DNA of 64,000 nucleotides from contig NC_092670.1 of NCBI RefSeq assembly GCF_964355755.1, positions 15,561,201 to 15,625,200 on the forward strand, written 5' to 3'. Position 1 is the stretch's first letter. Every line of letters begins with the position of its first letter. Both the position numbers and the translations under genes were made by a program. The notes under the pieces are model-generated. The model ran no database searches and was not told the DNA's origin. It was given only the letters and a program-made list of their open reading frames with translations. Shown in pieces: positions 24,237 through 36,632 of the stretch. Source of the DNA: Antedon mediterranea. Lineage: Eukaryota; Echinodermata; Crinoidea; Comatulida; Antedonidae.

Positions 24237-27200
24237 ATGAAGTTACAACTATTTCAGATTATTCTCGACAAACCACAAAGTGTGTACGCACCAGGGGAAA
24301 TCGTGTCTGGTCGTGTGGACATTGCTGTCGAAAAAGATTATGAACTTCGTCTGTGTGAACTGCACTTTAAAGGTCTAGCCAATGTAAGATATTCAGCGTT
24401 ATTAGTAGTAGTTAGTGTGATGTTTGCCTCAAGGTGAAAATAGAGCAGTCTTGCAAATGTATCTAGTGTGAACCATGTTTATTTATAGTGTAAAATCTAA
24501 TTTTAAATGGTTCTAGTGTGAACCATTGCTGTCAGATTATAAACTTTGTCTGTGTCAACTGCACTTTAAAGTTTAGCCAATGTAAGATATTCAACGTTAT
24601 TAATAGTTGGTGTAATGTAAAACTAGAGCAATCTTGCAAATGTATCTAGTGTGAACCATGTTTATTTTAGCACAAAATTTTATATAAAATACATTTAGTG
24701 TGAACCATGTGTTTATTTATAGTTGCAACATCTAGAGTAATTTAAATGGTTCTATTCTAGTGTGAACCATGTTTATGTTAGCACAACATTTTATATAAAG
24801 TGCATCTAGTGTGAACCATGTTTAGTTATAGCACAACATTTTATATAAAATACATCTAGTGTGAACAGCCTTTATTTATAGTGCAACATCTATATTTAAA
24901 ATAGTTCTAGTATGAACCATGTTATGTATGCACAATATCTAATTCAAAATTAACCATGTTTATAGACTAGTGTGAACATTGCTAGTGTTTGCTTTATATC
25001 TCAGTTGTTATCATGTGTCTATTATATTCTGAAATAAACAGAAAGTGTTGTTTAAACTATGTATTTGAATTAATCATCCACAGGTTCATTGGTCTGAGCA
25101 GCACTCCAGCGGAAGCGGTAAAAACCGTACAACTCATACAGTCCACTATCGAGCCAATGAAGAATATTTTAATGTTTTGCAGCAACTGTTAGTGAAAGGT
25201 GCGTAGAAAAACACCCATGACACCCTTTTAGAAATAGATGGTCTCAAATTATTATTCAACCTGTTAGTGGCGGTTTCATTGGTGTTGGTTGTCAACTGAA
25301 TAAAATAAAATAAAAATATCAACCAGATATTTTCACATCGAAAAAGAGGTTTAAAATGAAATTCGCTTATAAAAAATCCTCAAGAAGTTGTATGGCTCTA
25401 CAAGAAACAAAGATATCCTTGATTGAAAATGTTCATCTGGTTTGTAGTAATACTTTATTTGGAAATGTTCTAAAGAAAGATATCCTTGGTTTAAATAAAT
25501 CTCATATATTTACTTTATTTGTATTTTCTTTTTCTGACAGGAGCCAATGATATGGTAACGTTAACCGCAGGTCATCATTGCTTTCCATTCAGTTTTCAAC
25601 TTCCTATCTCGTAAGTATTAACAAGTTTTCAATTTCAACCAATGCCAATTGACACCACCCAAAACAAAATAACATACAGGCGCGGATTTAAGGGGGAGCC
25701 ACGGGGGTTAAAAGGGCCAAAGCGTGTACAGTTACGCACTACCCTGGCGGTGTCCCTTTGTACGAATTAATTAAAGTTACAATTCTTCTATATTTAGAAG
25801 TTGGCGGGCGTCGATATCTGAGTCATGCTACATCCAGGGACCAATACGACTTTTTCACAAAACGGAAGACATCTTCGATCGATGACAAACAATGCCGTGC
25901 AACAAAGCGTAACCAACAGAAATAACAGAGTTTTCAGCCTATGCTTATACACTGTGGTGTTTTTTTCGATGGATTTTAAGCAGTGAAAAAAAATTTTCAA
26001 ATTGTTTTCAATCACACAGTGATGTAGGCAAATCTTTTAAGAACATTTTACAGTAATTTTTTTTCTCATACGATCCTCCGTTGAAGAGTTACGATTTTTT
26101 AATTAACATGGTGTCCTGAAATCCCCCGAAAACGTTATGTTATTTCTGTTGGTTAGGCTTCGTTGCACGGCATTGTTTGTCATCGATGGAAGACGTCTTC
26201 CGTTTCGTGAAAAAGGCATACGTAGTATTTGTAAGAATCGGCAATTCATTCGGAAAGCGCAGAGTATTAAAAATGTTCATTCAGAAGGCGAGCGCATGCA
26301 TATTCATAATAATGCTCCCCTAAAATGGGACGAAATAGGACGCCCTCTCTCGGATTTTCAGAGAAAGTCTTTGGGAAAAATACTTTCGCCACCCTGAAGT
26401 TCGGAACTGTGAACAGGTGTGCAAGACCCTTTACAGATGATCGAATCAGAGTGCGTTAGTGATCTCGAACACCATAAAATGCATTTTTTTTCTGGGCTTC
26501 CCCCAGTGTATTTTCTCTCTACGATCGCGTTTGCCCCCCCGCAAAAATAATCCTGGATCCGCCCCTGAACATAACTATTGCTTTAAGTAAATTATCCATT
26601 TTCAAAATAACCTAAGCAAATATTTGTATTTTGTTCCCTTAAATATTAGTCTGCGAAGGCTATTCTATAATATAATGTTGGTTTGATAAATAAAGCCTCA
26701 TTTTTTCACTTAAGTACTTTTTAATCATTAAGAAAAATGTGATAAATGCCAATCCAACTATGTACTGAGAACTTCTCGGTGTGTTGTGTAGTAATCACTT
26801 TTCTAAATGTATAACCCATACGTTAAGTGTTAATAACAGTATGTTTTGTCTATTTTTAGAAACATACCAACCACATTTGAGGGAGCTCATGGCTGGGTGC
26901 GTTACTACTTGGAAGCCGTCCTTGATGAGACATGGTGGAAATTCAACAAACGCTGTAAAGTTGGAATCACAGTCATTGCACCAGTAGACTGCAATGCTAA
27001 CCCTACGTTACTGGTGAGTATCCTCAGGTATACAGCTACAGTAGTGCTGTATCTCCACATATTTCAACGTTTTCCGTCATTCATATGTTACGCTTTCTAC
27101 GATTCGTTTCCATCTGATTTGGGTTTTTATTATTCTAAAGTCTACATTTTTTCCTTTTAAATCTTTTTTTATTTTATCTAGTTTTTTTTTGGTCTTCTTG

Positions 27201-29113
27201 GTGGTCTAAAATTTCTTTTCAGTGTTTGCTTAATTGCTGTATTATCTGGTCCACACATGAGAGGTTATAATTTATAGGTCCCAGCAGCTGGACCCAAAAA
27301 ACGTCTGGGAAAAGAGAGTCTATGAGGGCTCACGGTTGAATGATTTTGGATTCTCGCCCTTTGATTAGTTGACGCGAATCAACCAAGGAGCTAGGCCGAC
27401 CGTGGCAAGCACCACTCTGCTCGGCGACCAAATCACCGCCTAACCTAGTCTAAATTTATTAGACTGGGTACATGTACAAACATTACTAGAATTCCATAAT
27501 TAATTGAGGATGCCTACCTTAACTCAACCAGACTTGGTAAAAATAATTTCTATCAATTTTATTCATGTATTGTTTTTATAGAATGCAATGAGACGAGATC
27601 AGACTAAAGAAGTGTGTTGCTGCTGTTGTGCCACTCACATCAATGCATCGTTAGAGATTCAACGGCAAACTTATTGTGCAGGTAAACTTCTATATAATCT
27701 ACACATCTTTTTCATACACGTCTAACAGCATCTTGCCAATTACAGGATGGATATACTACTGTATATCATTCTTCTTGTCAAATTCCATGATACAGCATCA
27801 CATATGCCTCATTTGATTCTTTATCTTAGAAACAATGGCATATCTATTTACCCTAACATTTGAAATAATTTCTATGATAAGGAATTCACATTTGATGTAC
27901 AGTACATGTGAATTTGGCTATATACAATAGGAAATTCAACATACTGGTATGTTGACTATTTTGTTTAATAAATTTACTTTTTATCAGGTGAATCTATCGT
28001 ACACAGTGGTGAAGTAAACAACGGCAGTAGTCGTGATGTGACACCATACGTCGAGTTGTATCAGAGAGTGCTCTTCAAAGCAACTCGTAAAACCCGCACT
28101 GTGGACAAACTTGTAGCCAAAATCGGTGAACCACAAATTGGGGAGAGAAAGAGACACAACTGGAATCAGAAACCTCTGCTTATTCCTCCGATTGCTCCAA
28201 CACTGATAAACTGTAACATAATTGATTCGTCATATTTTGTCCGAGTAAGTTCAGTAAATAAAAGATTCTACAGTGTGTCCAATGAAGGGCTAAAAAAGCA
28301 ATAAAATATATATTTTTTTAATTCGAGGCAATCTAACAACAGGAGGCTGAGCTCCTGATATCAAAAGGTTTATCTGTGGCAGCGACATGATCAGTTCCAC
28401 ACCACTTAAGAGATCAAAAGGTTTATCTGTGGCTGCGACATGATCAGTTGCACACCACTTATCAGACACTGAGCATCACAGAGAATATGCACATAGTACA
28501 GTACTGTATTTGTTACAGCCAGACATAAGACTTTTTTTTGTCAAACTAGTTTGATAGTGTAGACAGAGCTTTATATTGATTTTGCTTTTCCTACAGTTGC
28601 ATGTTGATATTCCAATGGCTGTTGATTGCCGTATTGACATTCCGGTTGTTATTGGCACAATCCCAGTACAGAGCTACTCCCAGTTTGGGTTTGGGTACAA
28701 CCCTCCAACCCAATATGGTGTAATGACTCAGCAACCCACAGCGCCCCCTGCAGCTGACGTCTACCCAAACATTCGTGAGTTTGTTTTACCACTTTTTAGG
28801 CACAAATGTATTAATTGTAATGTGTAATTATCCATCCTGTAATTGGCGAGTTGCTCGCTGTTGGATGCGTATGAAGTTAAAAAACAAATTATAAAAATTT
28901 CACAAATTAAATAAATATAATTGTTCTTTTGATGATAATTTAATGTACTTCTATCATTTAACAGCGCCACCATCGTATGCGTCATGCATGTTCGGATCGG
29001 TACAGATGAAAGAAGATGGTGTATCGGATGACGCTTTTGTTGGGAACACTGGATTTGTGCCGATGTATACTTACTACGGACAACCGCCGCCAATAACTGC
29101 AGTCGAGGCCTAG
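24237..29113 (+). CDS. ARRDC: Arrestin domain-containing protein (alpha-arrestin, 8 exons, 389 aa)
   Basis: Adaptor that links membrane cargo to NEDD4-type ubiquitin ligases at the plasma membrane and endosomes. Exons are 24237-24383, 25084-25198, 25541-25610, 26860-27013, 27582-27681, 27988-28244, 28597-28774 and 28965-29113, in frame throughout. The arrestin-N fold covers about residues 1-150 (start MKLQLFQIILDKPQSVYAPG; HTVHYRANEEYFNV after it; GAHGWVRYYLEA in exon 4). The arrestin-C fold runs about 165-310 and ends in the typical NCNIIDSSYFVRLHVDIPM. The C-terminal tail holds PPSY at 342-345, a WW-domain ligand; alpha-arrestins commonly carry two PPxY motifs, but only one is evident. Five consecutive cysteines (174-178) open the second domain, where related proteins have a cysteine cluster. 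Length agrees with ARRDC2/3/4-type proteins (about 390-420). Which vertebrate paralogue is closest cannot be decided by eye. Confidence 0.93.
24440..24985. repeat. Degenerate tandem array with decayed exon-1 copy (ARRDC intron 1)
   Basis: Repeated TCTAGTGTGAACCATGTTTA units spaced about 60-75 bp. Embedded at 24524-24602 is a diverged copy of the 3' half of coding exon 1, including its GTAAGATATTC donor. The similarity continues into intron sequence to about 24660. Confidence 0.85.
24524..24602 (+). pseudogene. Decayed duplicate of ARRDC exon 1 (3' half)
   Basis: Matches 24321-24394 of the real exon and its donor, but has lost bases in the coding part, creating a frameshift and a TAG shortly before the donor. 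It has no acceptor-like tract directly upstream, so it is unlikely to be used. Confidence 0.8.
25259..25318 (+). mobile_element. SINE 3' tail fragment (ARRDC intron 2)
   Basis: CCTGTTAGTGGCGGT ... TTGGTT ... TGAATAAAATAAAATAAAA matches the 3' end of the 5S-derived SINE at 40333-40690. Confidence 0.75.
25677..26567. mobile_element. Fold-back DNA transposon, about 890 bp (ARRDC intron 3)
   Basis: Ends CAGGCGCGGATTTAAGG and CCTGGATCCGCCCCTG are imperfect inverted repeats, flanked on both sides by AACATA (25671-25676 and 26568-26573). Inside, 25851-25926 and 26139-26214 are 76-bp inverted copies at roughly 93% identity by eye. No transposase frame. The CAGGGGCGGATCC-type end resembles hAT MITEs, but the flanking duplication is 6 bp rather than 8. 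Confidence 0.8.
27285..27435 (-). other. Unrecognised GC-richer segment, possibly SINE-like (ARRDC intron 4)
   Basis: GC-rich sequence stands out from the AT-rich intron. On the minus strand, GTCGCCGAGCAGAGTGGTGC resembles a tRNA A-box and GGTTGATTCGCGTC is a weak B-box about 45 bp later. It could be a tRNA-derived SINE head or another structured RNA remnant. I could not match it to a known RNA. Confidence 0.3.
28531..28573. mobile_element. Half copy of inverted-repeat family A (ARRDC intron 6)
   Basis: Contains TTTGTCAAACTAGTTTGATA followed by GTGTAGACAGAGCTTTA, one family end only. Confidence 0.6.
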
Positions 29114-29470
29114 GCTGCTCTTATGTCACCACGATGAGGCACTAACCGCCTAGTAATTTAACATAACCATGCATTTTTTGAAAATTGTGGTTTAGTAGAG
29201 AGTTTCACAAAACACATAATTTTATCTTAAAGAAATTTGCATTTATATGTTTTATTTACATGCCTATAAAGCTAGACAATTCAGCTATTAAAAGGTGTCA
29301 TTTTATTGTAATCTTGTTTTTTTAAAAATAGTATGTTCAGGCTACACACTAGTGTCACTTCGTGAAAACACAAAATCCATTTCACATGCGTATTGTCTGT
29401 AGCCACATTAGTGTCACTTTGTGGCGTCACCGACGATATGAGAACTGAAAGTTTGCAATGTGTGTCCTTG

Positions 29471-29594
29471 TCGTCCTTATTTGTAGCTTGTCGTCCTTAT
29501 TTGTAGCTTGTCGTCCTTATTTGTAGCTTGTCGTCCTTATTTGTAGCTTGTCGTCCTTATTTGTAGCTTGTCGTCCTTATTTGTAGCTTGTCGT
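29471..29594. repeat. 20-bp perfect tandem repeat x6 in ARRDC 3'UTR
   Basis: Six consecutive identical copies of TCGTCCTTATTTGTAGCTTG about 360 bp after the stop codon, within the presumed 3'UTR. A run of 14 C follows at 29771. Confidence 0.95.
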
Positions 29595-29599
29595 CTTGT

Positions 29600-30890
29600 T
29601 GTTATTGTCATTTTCCTAAGTACTTTGTATACATCTACCTCTAGGATAAATTCATAACATTACGTACTGTAGTACCTGCTGTGTCACATTAATATAATTA
29701 TTACAAGACATTGACGATATTACTACGAGCCAGCTCTCCCCAACAGTCTGTTTTTCAGAGTGAAATTTAGCCCCCCCCCCCCCCTCCCCCACCTAAATTT
29801 TAGAAATTGCAATGCATAGGATGTTTGTCACTTTATTTTCAAAATCCTTGATTTGCTAATGATGTCAGACGCTTTTCTTGCAAACATATGTACAGTATTT
29901 ACTGATGGCCAAAGATTATTGGAAATTATTTCGAATCTAATACAATACTATTTGTAAATAGTTGCTATTAATTGTAGAATCTTACGTTGTTTTTAGTACT
30001 GTTTTAAAAATTCAATTAATGTACAATTTGTCAAAATTTATATATATATTTTTTATAAATGTTTTTTCTTTCTTGGAATGCTGTGTAAAGGGCTGATATC
30101 AATCAGTATTACCATTTCTATTATATATTTTAAACTGCATAAATAGGTTAACAATGTGTATTATACTAAGGTGACTAAATATCTTAATATGTTAGTATAA
30201 ACTGAAATAAATAATTATAAATAAATAGTAGAATTATTGTTAAACAAAAAAAAAATATTGTTTTCAAATTAAATGTTACCAGAAGGTCCACTAATAAGTT
30301 TGATATTGGGCCGAAAGTATATGATAATATAAAACAAACTAACTCCGAAAAAGTGATATTCTATATTTATAATAATCGTAATGAAATAAAATTTGAAAAA
30401 TTATATACCTACAGGGTTGACCGTGGGGCAATTATAACATGTATGTAATACATGATTTTTTACCCAAGCATTTTAATTATTGTAAAACTGAGATTAAATA
30501 TTAAATAACTTTAGTTATATTCTTCTTTATGTATATTATGGTGTTAATAAACAATTTAATATTATAATATATATTATGTATGGTAAGCTCTTTTTGTAGT
30601 ATTTAAAAAAATTTTTTTACAAATTTTATTTTATTTCATATTTAATTATTATCAATATCAATTATTTATAAGATAACAAAAAATAATAATTCTGATGATC
30701 TTGCACACAATTTTACATTCCTCAAATTTAATAATTGTGCATAAATTGCGTCGAAGTATAATATAATTTAAATGAATAAAATTCAAAACTTGTTTCGTCA
30801 TCAGTAAAAACCATGGAGTAAAATTCTTTACTCCATGGTAAAAACCCATAGTATACAGTATTACGCAAATTGCGACACACCTACGAAATA
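29600..30890. other. ARRDC 3' flank and intergenic AT-rich DNA
   Basis: Several AATAAA signals occur around 30207-30225, a plausible transcript end. No coding sequence recognised. An inverted ACCATGGAGTAAA/TTTACTCCATGGT pair lies near 30810-30840. Confidence 0.4.
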
Positions 30891-30899
30891 CATAATTCT

Positions 30900-31080
30900 A
30901 TTGGTCGTCGTTTCGATTTCCGGAAACTTTATTTCCGGTTCCTGGACGTACAAAGTACATGATGCGGGAAATTTCCACTGACTTTTGTTTGTAATTTTAA
31001 TTTTATGAATATTTGGTTGGCGCTGTTCGATGTAATTGTTTCGTTGTGATTATAATTTATAGTCTAGTAGTTGTGAAAGC
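30900..31080 (+). promoter_or_regulatory. Candidate promoter with two ETS-type sites, possibly for lipin
   Basis: Two TTTCCGG elements 15 bp apart (30917-30923 and 30932-30938; the first is within ATTTCCGGAAA) in the first non-repetitive GC-richer stretch after the ARRDC gene. The nearest downstream gene on this strand is lipin, whose first coding exon at 37575 begins with an acceptor and therefore needs an upstream non-coding exon. Assignment is inference. Confidence 0.3.
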
Positions 31081-31838
31081 TTTACATGGATTACAATTTT
31101 AATAGGAATCAATTACTATATATTTACACCTCTCTACCACGTGAAAAACACGGTCAAAATAATATCATTATCAGCGAATTGATTTTATTTGCTGTTCATA
31201 TGAAACGCTATATCAGGTGATCACGTGTTGTACACACACACACATCGTTCGACTGACGACGAATTTGTTTTGAATGGAGTGGTTGATGGTTTCATTCAGC
31301 TTGCGTAGCTCATAGAGTGGCCTACAGAAGTGTTCCTTGTTTTCCTGATTATTAAACTCAGTATAAACACCATTCTTCAATATTATATGAAGGTAATGAT
31401 AATATGTCACTTTGTTTTCATTATTAAATAGGCCTACCTAGGCCTCTATTTTCTAGGCCCTAATAGGCCTAGCTACTAGGCTAGGTAGGGGCTAGACTGT
31501 TCAGTTTTTTAAATATTTTAGCTTGGTGTGTGGCCGTCCAAAAAATACTATAGGAGCCAGTTTAGGTAGTAGTAGGCCTAAAAAGTGAAATAATATAATA
31601 CTAGGTAGAGGCCTAAAACTGTAGGCAATATATACTTTATAGTAGCTAGTAGTACTACTACTAGAGTAGTAGTAGTACATTACCTTTTTATTGGAGGCTA
31701 ATAATATTAATTAATATTAATAATAAATGAACTCCAGTTTACTTCTAACCTACAGGCTACATTATCGACACCTTAAAATTATTCAAATTCTTTCAAAGTC
31801 ATCAAACATACCGGTACTCACATGTCATCAACAATAAG

Positions 31839-32174
31839 GCACTTGTCAATTGTATGACCCACTATACGACCCCCGGGAGAGGTGCGTCATGGGTGCTTTA
31901 TTTACAAATAATTACTGACGCAGGGGTGCGTCAAAAAACCTAGATGGTACGTCACATCAATGAACAAGGTGTGTCAATGTCCGTCACTTTACCACCCACC
32001 ATATCATAAACAACATGGTCACAGTTCGTCAAAATGGGTGCGTCATGGTCACCTAAAGGTAAGTCACCTTTTTGACGCACGGGTGCGTCATGGTATTCAA
32101 AAGTATGACGCACATCGGACAAATGACACACCTCTCCCGGGGGTCGTATAGTGGGTCATACAATTGACAAGTGC
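31839..32174. mobile_element. MITE with perfect 46-bp terminal inverted repeats
   Basis: 31839-31884 and 32129-32174 are exact reverse complements over 46 bp, from GCACTTGTCAATTGTATGAC inward. The 244-bp core carries many copies of GGTGCGTCA in both orientations. The open frame across it is not a gene. The perfect ends imply recent activity. Confidence 0.9.
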
Positions 32175-32189
32175 ATAATTTTTGTAGGG

Positions 32190-35100
32190 GTGCGTACGAA
32201 AATTGACAGATCAACAGAACAGTAAATTAAAACAAATGTTGGACTCCTAATAAAATAGCCTTTTACAAACAAGTCTACATATGCTATCTCTAGCTACATT
32301 ACAATTTTCACATAGCTTTCTTTAATAAATCTAAATTGGATTCAATATTTGAATATTTTATTTATTACTTAAGCTAATGTGTATGTGCCAGTCAAATGGT
32401 CAAGAGATTGGAGGAAGTAACTGTAAATTGCGTGGTCTCACATTGATTAAATATTTTGTATTGGTATCCAATGATGTAATAATGTTTAAACATTTGAAAT
32501 GTAGGTTATCTTTATATATGGATACCATCTGATATTTGATGATGTCATAGTTGATAACTGATGATGTCATAGTTGATAACTAATGATGTCATTAATGAGT
32601 GAATGCCGTAATCAATAATCATTTTTGACCTGTTATTAACCTCATGTCACCTGATGGTTTAGAAATTCTTTGGCAAAGGTTTATTTACAACGTATATTCT
32701 TGGCAACGATTCAAAATTTTTTTTCAGTCAGTGCTCTTGAATAATTAATAATGCTTCAGTTTAGTAATTTTTTTTTAAAATTAATAAATATTAATATAAA
32801 TAAATAAATTTAATTATATTGAATAAAACATTATGTTGAATGGCATCATTAATGATTAGAAGAATCATTGTTAGTTACTGTACAACTAATTTACTGATTT
32901 TACTGATAATTAATTAAAGGTCTAAACTCCCCGCTGGTACAATGGTTTGATCCATTTAATAGTCATGTGAACTAAATGAATGCAATAAGTGACAGTTCTG
33001 CAATCAAATTTCACAACGTTGCAGTGTTATTGTTTATTGTGCCATATTACTATTAGGCCTGTTGCTTTTTGAATAGAATTTTCTACCAACCAGCTGAATG
33101 CTGCTACTTGTGGAGTAGTATAGAATGTATGATTTTCATTCAAATTACAGCATTATTGTGTATGTACTGTAGAAGTGGACCATATTGTAAAATTTGATAA
33201 CACTAGTAGTAGTAAGTGAATTTCTTTTGTTGTATGTGCGACTGTATTTTTTCACTTTAATGTACTGTGTATCTAAGTATGTTTTTATTCTTACTTAACT
33301 ATAGAAAATGGTCATACCAATCTATTCATGATGGTATGACACACCTGATAGGTTTTCATGTAAAAATTCTACCTTAAACATTGATAAAACAATGTTTATT
33401 ATTTGAAGTCTTGTCAATGTGATTGAGGTAACAACATCCAGGGGCCTGGAAATAATAAATTCTCTTGATAAATTACATTAGACATATTTCTATTGCAGAA
33501 GCCAGAAAAAGAAAATAAATAAATCTATTCCAAAATGCATTGCGTCTTTACCGAAATTCAGTGGCATTATTTAAAAGGCCCAATTAGTTAGAGTGAATAG
33601 TACTGTGTAAGACTATACTGAAATACTTTACAATTCATTGTAAAAATCTCAACAAGATTTATAGTGTTATACAACAGCAGGGTACATAAACTTGAGAATG
33701 AACTGAGGATGGATAAACAATACATTATTTCTCTTTAATCATATATAGTGGGGTGGCACTGCTTACTAAAAAATGTCAGCATTGAAAGGACTATTTAAAA
33801 CTCGTGAAAAATAGCCAGCCTTTTTAATTCATTAAAGTACTACAAGCCTCAGGACATAGTTTCCTTCTTACACAGTAACCTGTCCCATGTCATCGTTATT
33901 TACCCCTAGGCAAAATTCCAATATTATTGGTGAAATACGGTTAGATAGATCTGAAAATAATGTGTAATACTACTCCATGCAAGCTACTGTACCTAACTGT
34001 TTACGACCGAATGCCCTTTTTAATTGGACTTAATTAACCAAATAATGTTTGTCTAGATAAAATACTATGCTTAATTACTGTAGTATTAATTGCTAAAAAT
34101 AGTGAGTTGAAACACCTTCCCTTTAAATCAAATCATAGAAGAATCTGTAGTAAAATACAGGTATTATATTGTTAATTTTGGGGTGCATTTACAGAAGATC
34201 ATAAAAATAGAATATTATTTTAATGAACTGAGACTTATATTTAAAGGAGAAGATTAGTATATTTATACATTAAAACATTTTGGATAAATTTGGTTCCAAA
34301 CTAGGTTTTACAGTGTAATACTATTAAATCTAGTTTTGGAAATTTGATGACAACTATGCCTCATTTAAAACCACACTGTACCTGTTTAAACGCTTTACTG
34401 AACAATTTTACACAAAAAATTGACAATGGTTTTACAATTCTAAACAACATTGGAGGATTATTGTGTTTTGGCAGTAGTATAAATAAGGTAGTAATATATC
34501 AACAATAAATATGGTATTGTAGTTTGTACAATGTCCTAGTCACTGAAGAGAAGTTCTGGTTGAAAATGTTTGCCTTTTATGGTATAGTAGAAAAAGGATG
34601 TATTATCCTAAAAATTAGGAATATTTACTGTATACCTGGTTTGTTGTAGTTTATAATTTTAGAAGCCCATGGATTATGTAGTGCATGAATGACCCAGTAA
34701 ATCCCATGCTTTATTAATAGATAGAATGTATTTACAGTAACAAATCTGTTTGTACACAAGTTGCTATTTTTATTTCCTTCTGTATGTAAAATTGCATCAT
34801 CATCGTCATTTGTTATGAAATAATAATTGAAACTTGTTCAATAGAAAGTGATTCAAACCTATTTTTGTACAGTACACTATTATTAACCATTTCTCTTCAT
34901 TGAAAAGACCAGTATCACTGTCATATTCTATAGTAATTTAGTATTATTAGATTACTGTAGACTCTGGGTTCTGGAAAGTATTGAGAATGTTCCAATTTGG
35001 TTGGTTCTACCATAAGATTGGTCTGTTCTGCCATAAAGATATAATATAATATCTCTATGGTTCTGCTGACATTAGCCTCCCATTGTATTTTTTAATGAGT

Positions 35101-36300
35101 TTCTTGAATTTAAATTGTCTTCTGATAAACATCTGCAGTAGAGCATAGGTTTTAGTGGCCTACCGTACCACAAGCGTTGGGTCTAAAGTCCAAGTACTGT
35201 ACAATATTATCATTGTACATGTACTATAGGGCCTACTGGTCATATAAATGACAGCTGTTCTATCTTGTTGTCAGGAAGCAGGCTTTAGTTGATAGAAACT
35301 CATTGAAGGGGATTGAGGCCTGGCCCTATATAAAAATCATGAACTATTTTACAGTAGGTTTTTATTGATTTTTCTGTCAGCTTACAGTACTTATAAATGA
35401 AACCTAGTCTTATTTGTATGATCTTATCATCTACCTTTCGTGTACCTACCTGTTATATGACAACCTTACAGTGTGCATACAGCAGTTCTGTTGTGTATTG
35501 ATTTCATAGATTTTTTATGTTTTAATAATAAATTAATATTAAAGTGGATATTTTATTGCATACTGTACTACAGTACCACAAATACAATAGTGGCATTTAA
35601 TGCAGATATTGACAGGATCTAAAAATGTTATTGTTATCAAATACAATAACTGCTTTTCTTTCTATGATGTTTTCCTAGAAAAAATTGAATAAAATTAAAT
35701 ACAGTTAGACTATTATTTAAACAGTGAATAATCTTTAGGTATTATCTCAAGTGAAACTGTATTTGAAAGGCCGTATTGTGCTTACACAGTGCGAACAATG
35801 CATTTGGAGGCTCGTACTAGGAGTGTCTGTAATCTCATTGGTTTTTAATCGATCACATGATCAGATTCTACTATTGACAATTATCAGGCCACTACTTATT
35901 AATATAGATACAATAAAGTCTTTAAGGTCATTGCTGGCAAAATGCCAAATTTGGATTGTCATAAATATACTACTATTAGTTTGTTTTTGGATTTTAATGC
36001 CAGTTACAATAGAGTGACTTACCCGATAAGTACCTTAGAATCATAATTTTCTGAATAGCGGCCTGGTTTACAGTACTGTACATTTAGTAGCAAATCTATA
36101 TTTTTGATAACTCAATGTTATAATACTACTGTATGGATGGGTAGATACACAGCAGTGGTTATTTGGCTTAGATGTCAAGATTGAAGGTTTCAGCTAAACA
36201 CTTTGGGTAATAATATACTTTTTCAACAATAATTGTGAAAATTATTATATTAAACAACTTCTCTGATGATCTGCTGAACATTACATTTGAACTACTGTAC
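32190..36300. other. Upstream region or first intron of lipin; no gene recognised
   Basis: AT-rich with a short 22-bp triple repeat (GATGATGTCATAGTTGATAA) at 32528-32595. The open frame 35751-36017 has no recognisable family motif. No splice-flanked coding segment seen. Confidence 0.45.
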
Positions 36301-36325
36301 AGTGGTACCTTGTTTTTATACTTCA

Positions 36326-36632
36326 ATTATTGGATCTCTCTGCTGAACATACGTACATTCTGTACAGTACTGTATGTACCTCAATTATTGGATCTCTCTG
36401 CTGAACATACGTACATTCTGTACAGTACATTCTGTACAGTACATTCTGTACAGTACATTCTGTACAGTACATTCTGTACAGTACATTCTGTACAGTACAT
36501 TCTGTACAGTACATTCTGTACAGTACATTCTGTACAGTACATTCTGTACAGTACATTCTGTACAGTACATTCTGTACAGTACATTCTGTACAGTACATTC
36601 TGTACAGTACTGTATGTACCTCAATTATTGGA
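36326..36632. repeat. 14-bp satellite array (GTACATTCTGTACA)
   Basis: About 14 near-perfect copies of a 14-bp unit at 36406-36620, flanked on both sides by partial copies of a longer unit containing CTCAATTATTGGATC. The unit is partly palindromic (TGTACAGTACA), so long open frames on both strands are artefacts. Confidence 0.95.

Noticed and set aside
31960-32151. 63-residue open frame
   Set aside because: It lies wholly within the MITE with perfect 46-bp ends.
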